Assembly (NCBI GenBank): GCA_024643595.1
Contig: JAHEMS010000225.1
Span: 1 to 6,107, forward strand
Direction of reading: 5' to 3'
Length of the DNA: 6,107 nucleotides
DNA from: Bacteroidota bacterium
Lineage (GTDB): Bacteria; Bacteroidota; Bacteroidia; Cytophagales; Cyclobacteriaceae
In this document: positions 5,468-6,107 of the stretch, piece after piece
How positions within the stretch are numbered: position 1 is the first letter of the stretch
Layout of the letters: each line of letters opens with the position of its first letter
Notes under the pieces: generated by a model
Told to the model about the DNA's origin: nothing
Database searches by the model: none
What the model saw: only the letters and a program-made list of their open reading frames with translations
Translations under genes and position numbers: made by a program

Positions 5468-6107
5468 TTAATTTTTTAAAGCAACATGATAGGCTTCTTC
5501 ATAATGCTTGATCAGGTTTTCCCAATCAAAAGCGGAAGAATAGTTTTCTACATTATTGCGCTGCATGATCCGGCTTCGGCGATCTTGTTGCAAAAATTTG
5601 TATAAGAAAGCTGCGAGTTGTTTGGCGCTCCAATCGAAAGTACGTTTTCCTCTTTCTACTACAAACGTTCCACCTTTTTCGTGGTCAGGCATATTGCGGA
5701 GCAGGTAATCTCCAAAACCACTAAGGTCGCTGGTAACTGCGGGAACTCCACTGGCCATGCATTCCAGCGGAGTATAGCCCCAGGGTTCATAATAACTAGG
5801 AAAGATTCCAAGGTGGCAACCTCTCACAAATTGACTATAATCCATACCAAAGAGTGGATTTGTCGAACTAATAAAATCGGGGTGATAAACAATTTTAACT
5901 TTATCATCTTCACGATTAAGTAAGTCCCTTCTCAATAAAAACTGAAGAATGTCATCGTGATCCTCATCAACAAGCTTGTGAGTAACAGGCAATGGCATTT
6001 TGCTACTCTTCCAGGATTGAATGGTTCTGCGATAGCGGAGCTTCCAGTATTCGTCAACAAATTCATTTAGTTCCGGTAGCCGATGATCTTTACGTGATGT
6101 GCTCTCA
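5468..6107 (-). CDS. Glycogen synthase, GT3 family (5'-partial)
   Basis: This is the C-terminal 212 residues of a GT3 glycogen synthase, the animal/fungal type, which extends alpha-1,4-glucan from a nucleotide-glucose donor in the cytoplasm. The frame stays open to the right edge; the Met codon at 5998 is internal, since clear family sequence precedes it (YWKLRYRRTIQSW). In fragment numbering, family blocks are VTHKLVD (41-47), KIVYHPDF (71-78), FVRGCHLGIFPSYYEPWGY (93-111) and SDLSGFGDY (126-134). The catalytic E-x7-E pair is Glu107 and Glu115. An arginine helix, DRRSRIMQRN (175-184), matches the glucose-6-phosphate-sensing helix of eukaryotic enzymes, but two later arginines are Asn here. 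The protein ends about 17 residues after the conserved DW (194-195), so the phosphorylated C-terminal tail of eukaryotic enzymes is missing. The donor (UDP- or ADP-glucose) cannot be told from this part. Confidence 0.93.
   Translation of the reverse strand, partial: ESTSRKDHRLPELNEFVDEYWKLRYRRTIQSWKSSKMPLPVTHKLVDEDHDDILQFLLRRDLLNREDDKVKIVYHPDFISSTNPLFGMDYSQFVRGCHLGIFPSYYEPWGYTPLECMASGVPAVTSDLSGFGDYLLRNMPDHEKGGTFVVERGKRTFDWSAKQLAAFLYKFLQQDRRSRIMQRNNVENYSSAFDWENLIKHYEEAYHVALKN

Noticed and set aside
5618..5923. 101-codon plus-strand open frame
   Set aside because: It is antisense to the conserved catalytic core of the glycogen synthase.
1..6107. Mobile element, prophage, CRISPR array, tRNA or defence system
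   Set aside because: No transposase, integrase, repeat array, cloverleaf or nuclease/toxin gene was seen; the genes are ordinary chromosomal ones with uniform composition by eye.

Overview
The window looks like ordinary chromosomal DNA from a member of the Bacteroidota, probably an environmental Cytophagales-type bacterium. The grounds are a moderately AT-rich composition, few Shine-Dalgarno sequences, lysine- and asparagine-rich proteins, a Tat-exported xylose-isomerase-like protein of a kind common in that phylum, and an animal/fungal-type (GT3) glycogen synthase, which among bacteria is seen mainly in a few groups including Bacteroidota. This placement is inference from gene content; there is no rRNA or other marker in the window.

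Layout, left to right: (1) an exported metallo-beta-lactamase-fold hydrolase on the minus strand, running off the left edge; (2) a short divergent promoter region containing an 18-bp imperfect palindrome; (3) on the plus strand, an Ada-like AraC/O6-alkylguanine-DNA alkyltransferase fusion, followed 38 nt later by a YkvI-family multi-pass membrane protein, possibly one transcription unit; (4) a strong bidirectional terminator; (5) on the minus strand, a Tat-exported sugar isomerase/epimerase-like TIM-barrel protein; (6) also on the minus strand, a cytoplasmic cyclophilin with its own perfect-stem terminator; (7) a divergent intergenic region with nested inverted repeats; (8) on the plus strand, a small alpha/beta hydrolase of the Tex30/KANL3-like group; (9) meeting it tail to tail with a 1-nt gap, the C-terminal part of a GT3 glycogen synthase on the minus strand, running off the right edge.

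The genes do not form one pathway. They look like a set of independent housekeeping and metabolic genes: alkylation repair, proline isomerisation, glycogen synthesis and exported sugar/metal-hydrolase enzymes. I see no mobile element, CRISPR array, RNA gene, phage gene or defence system, and no convincing new multi-gene system. The points worth a second look are finer: a Gln where the alkyltransferase normally has its 'arginine finger', the loss of two regulatory arginines in the glycogen synthase, the nested inverted repeats between the cyclophilin and hydrolase genes, and the non-ATG start of the YkvI-type gene.
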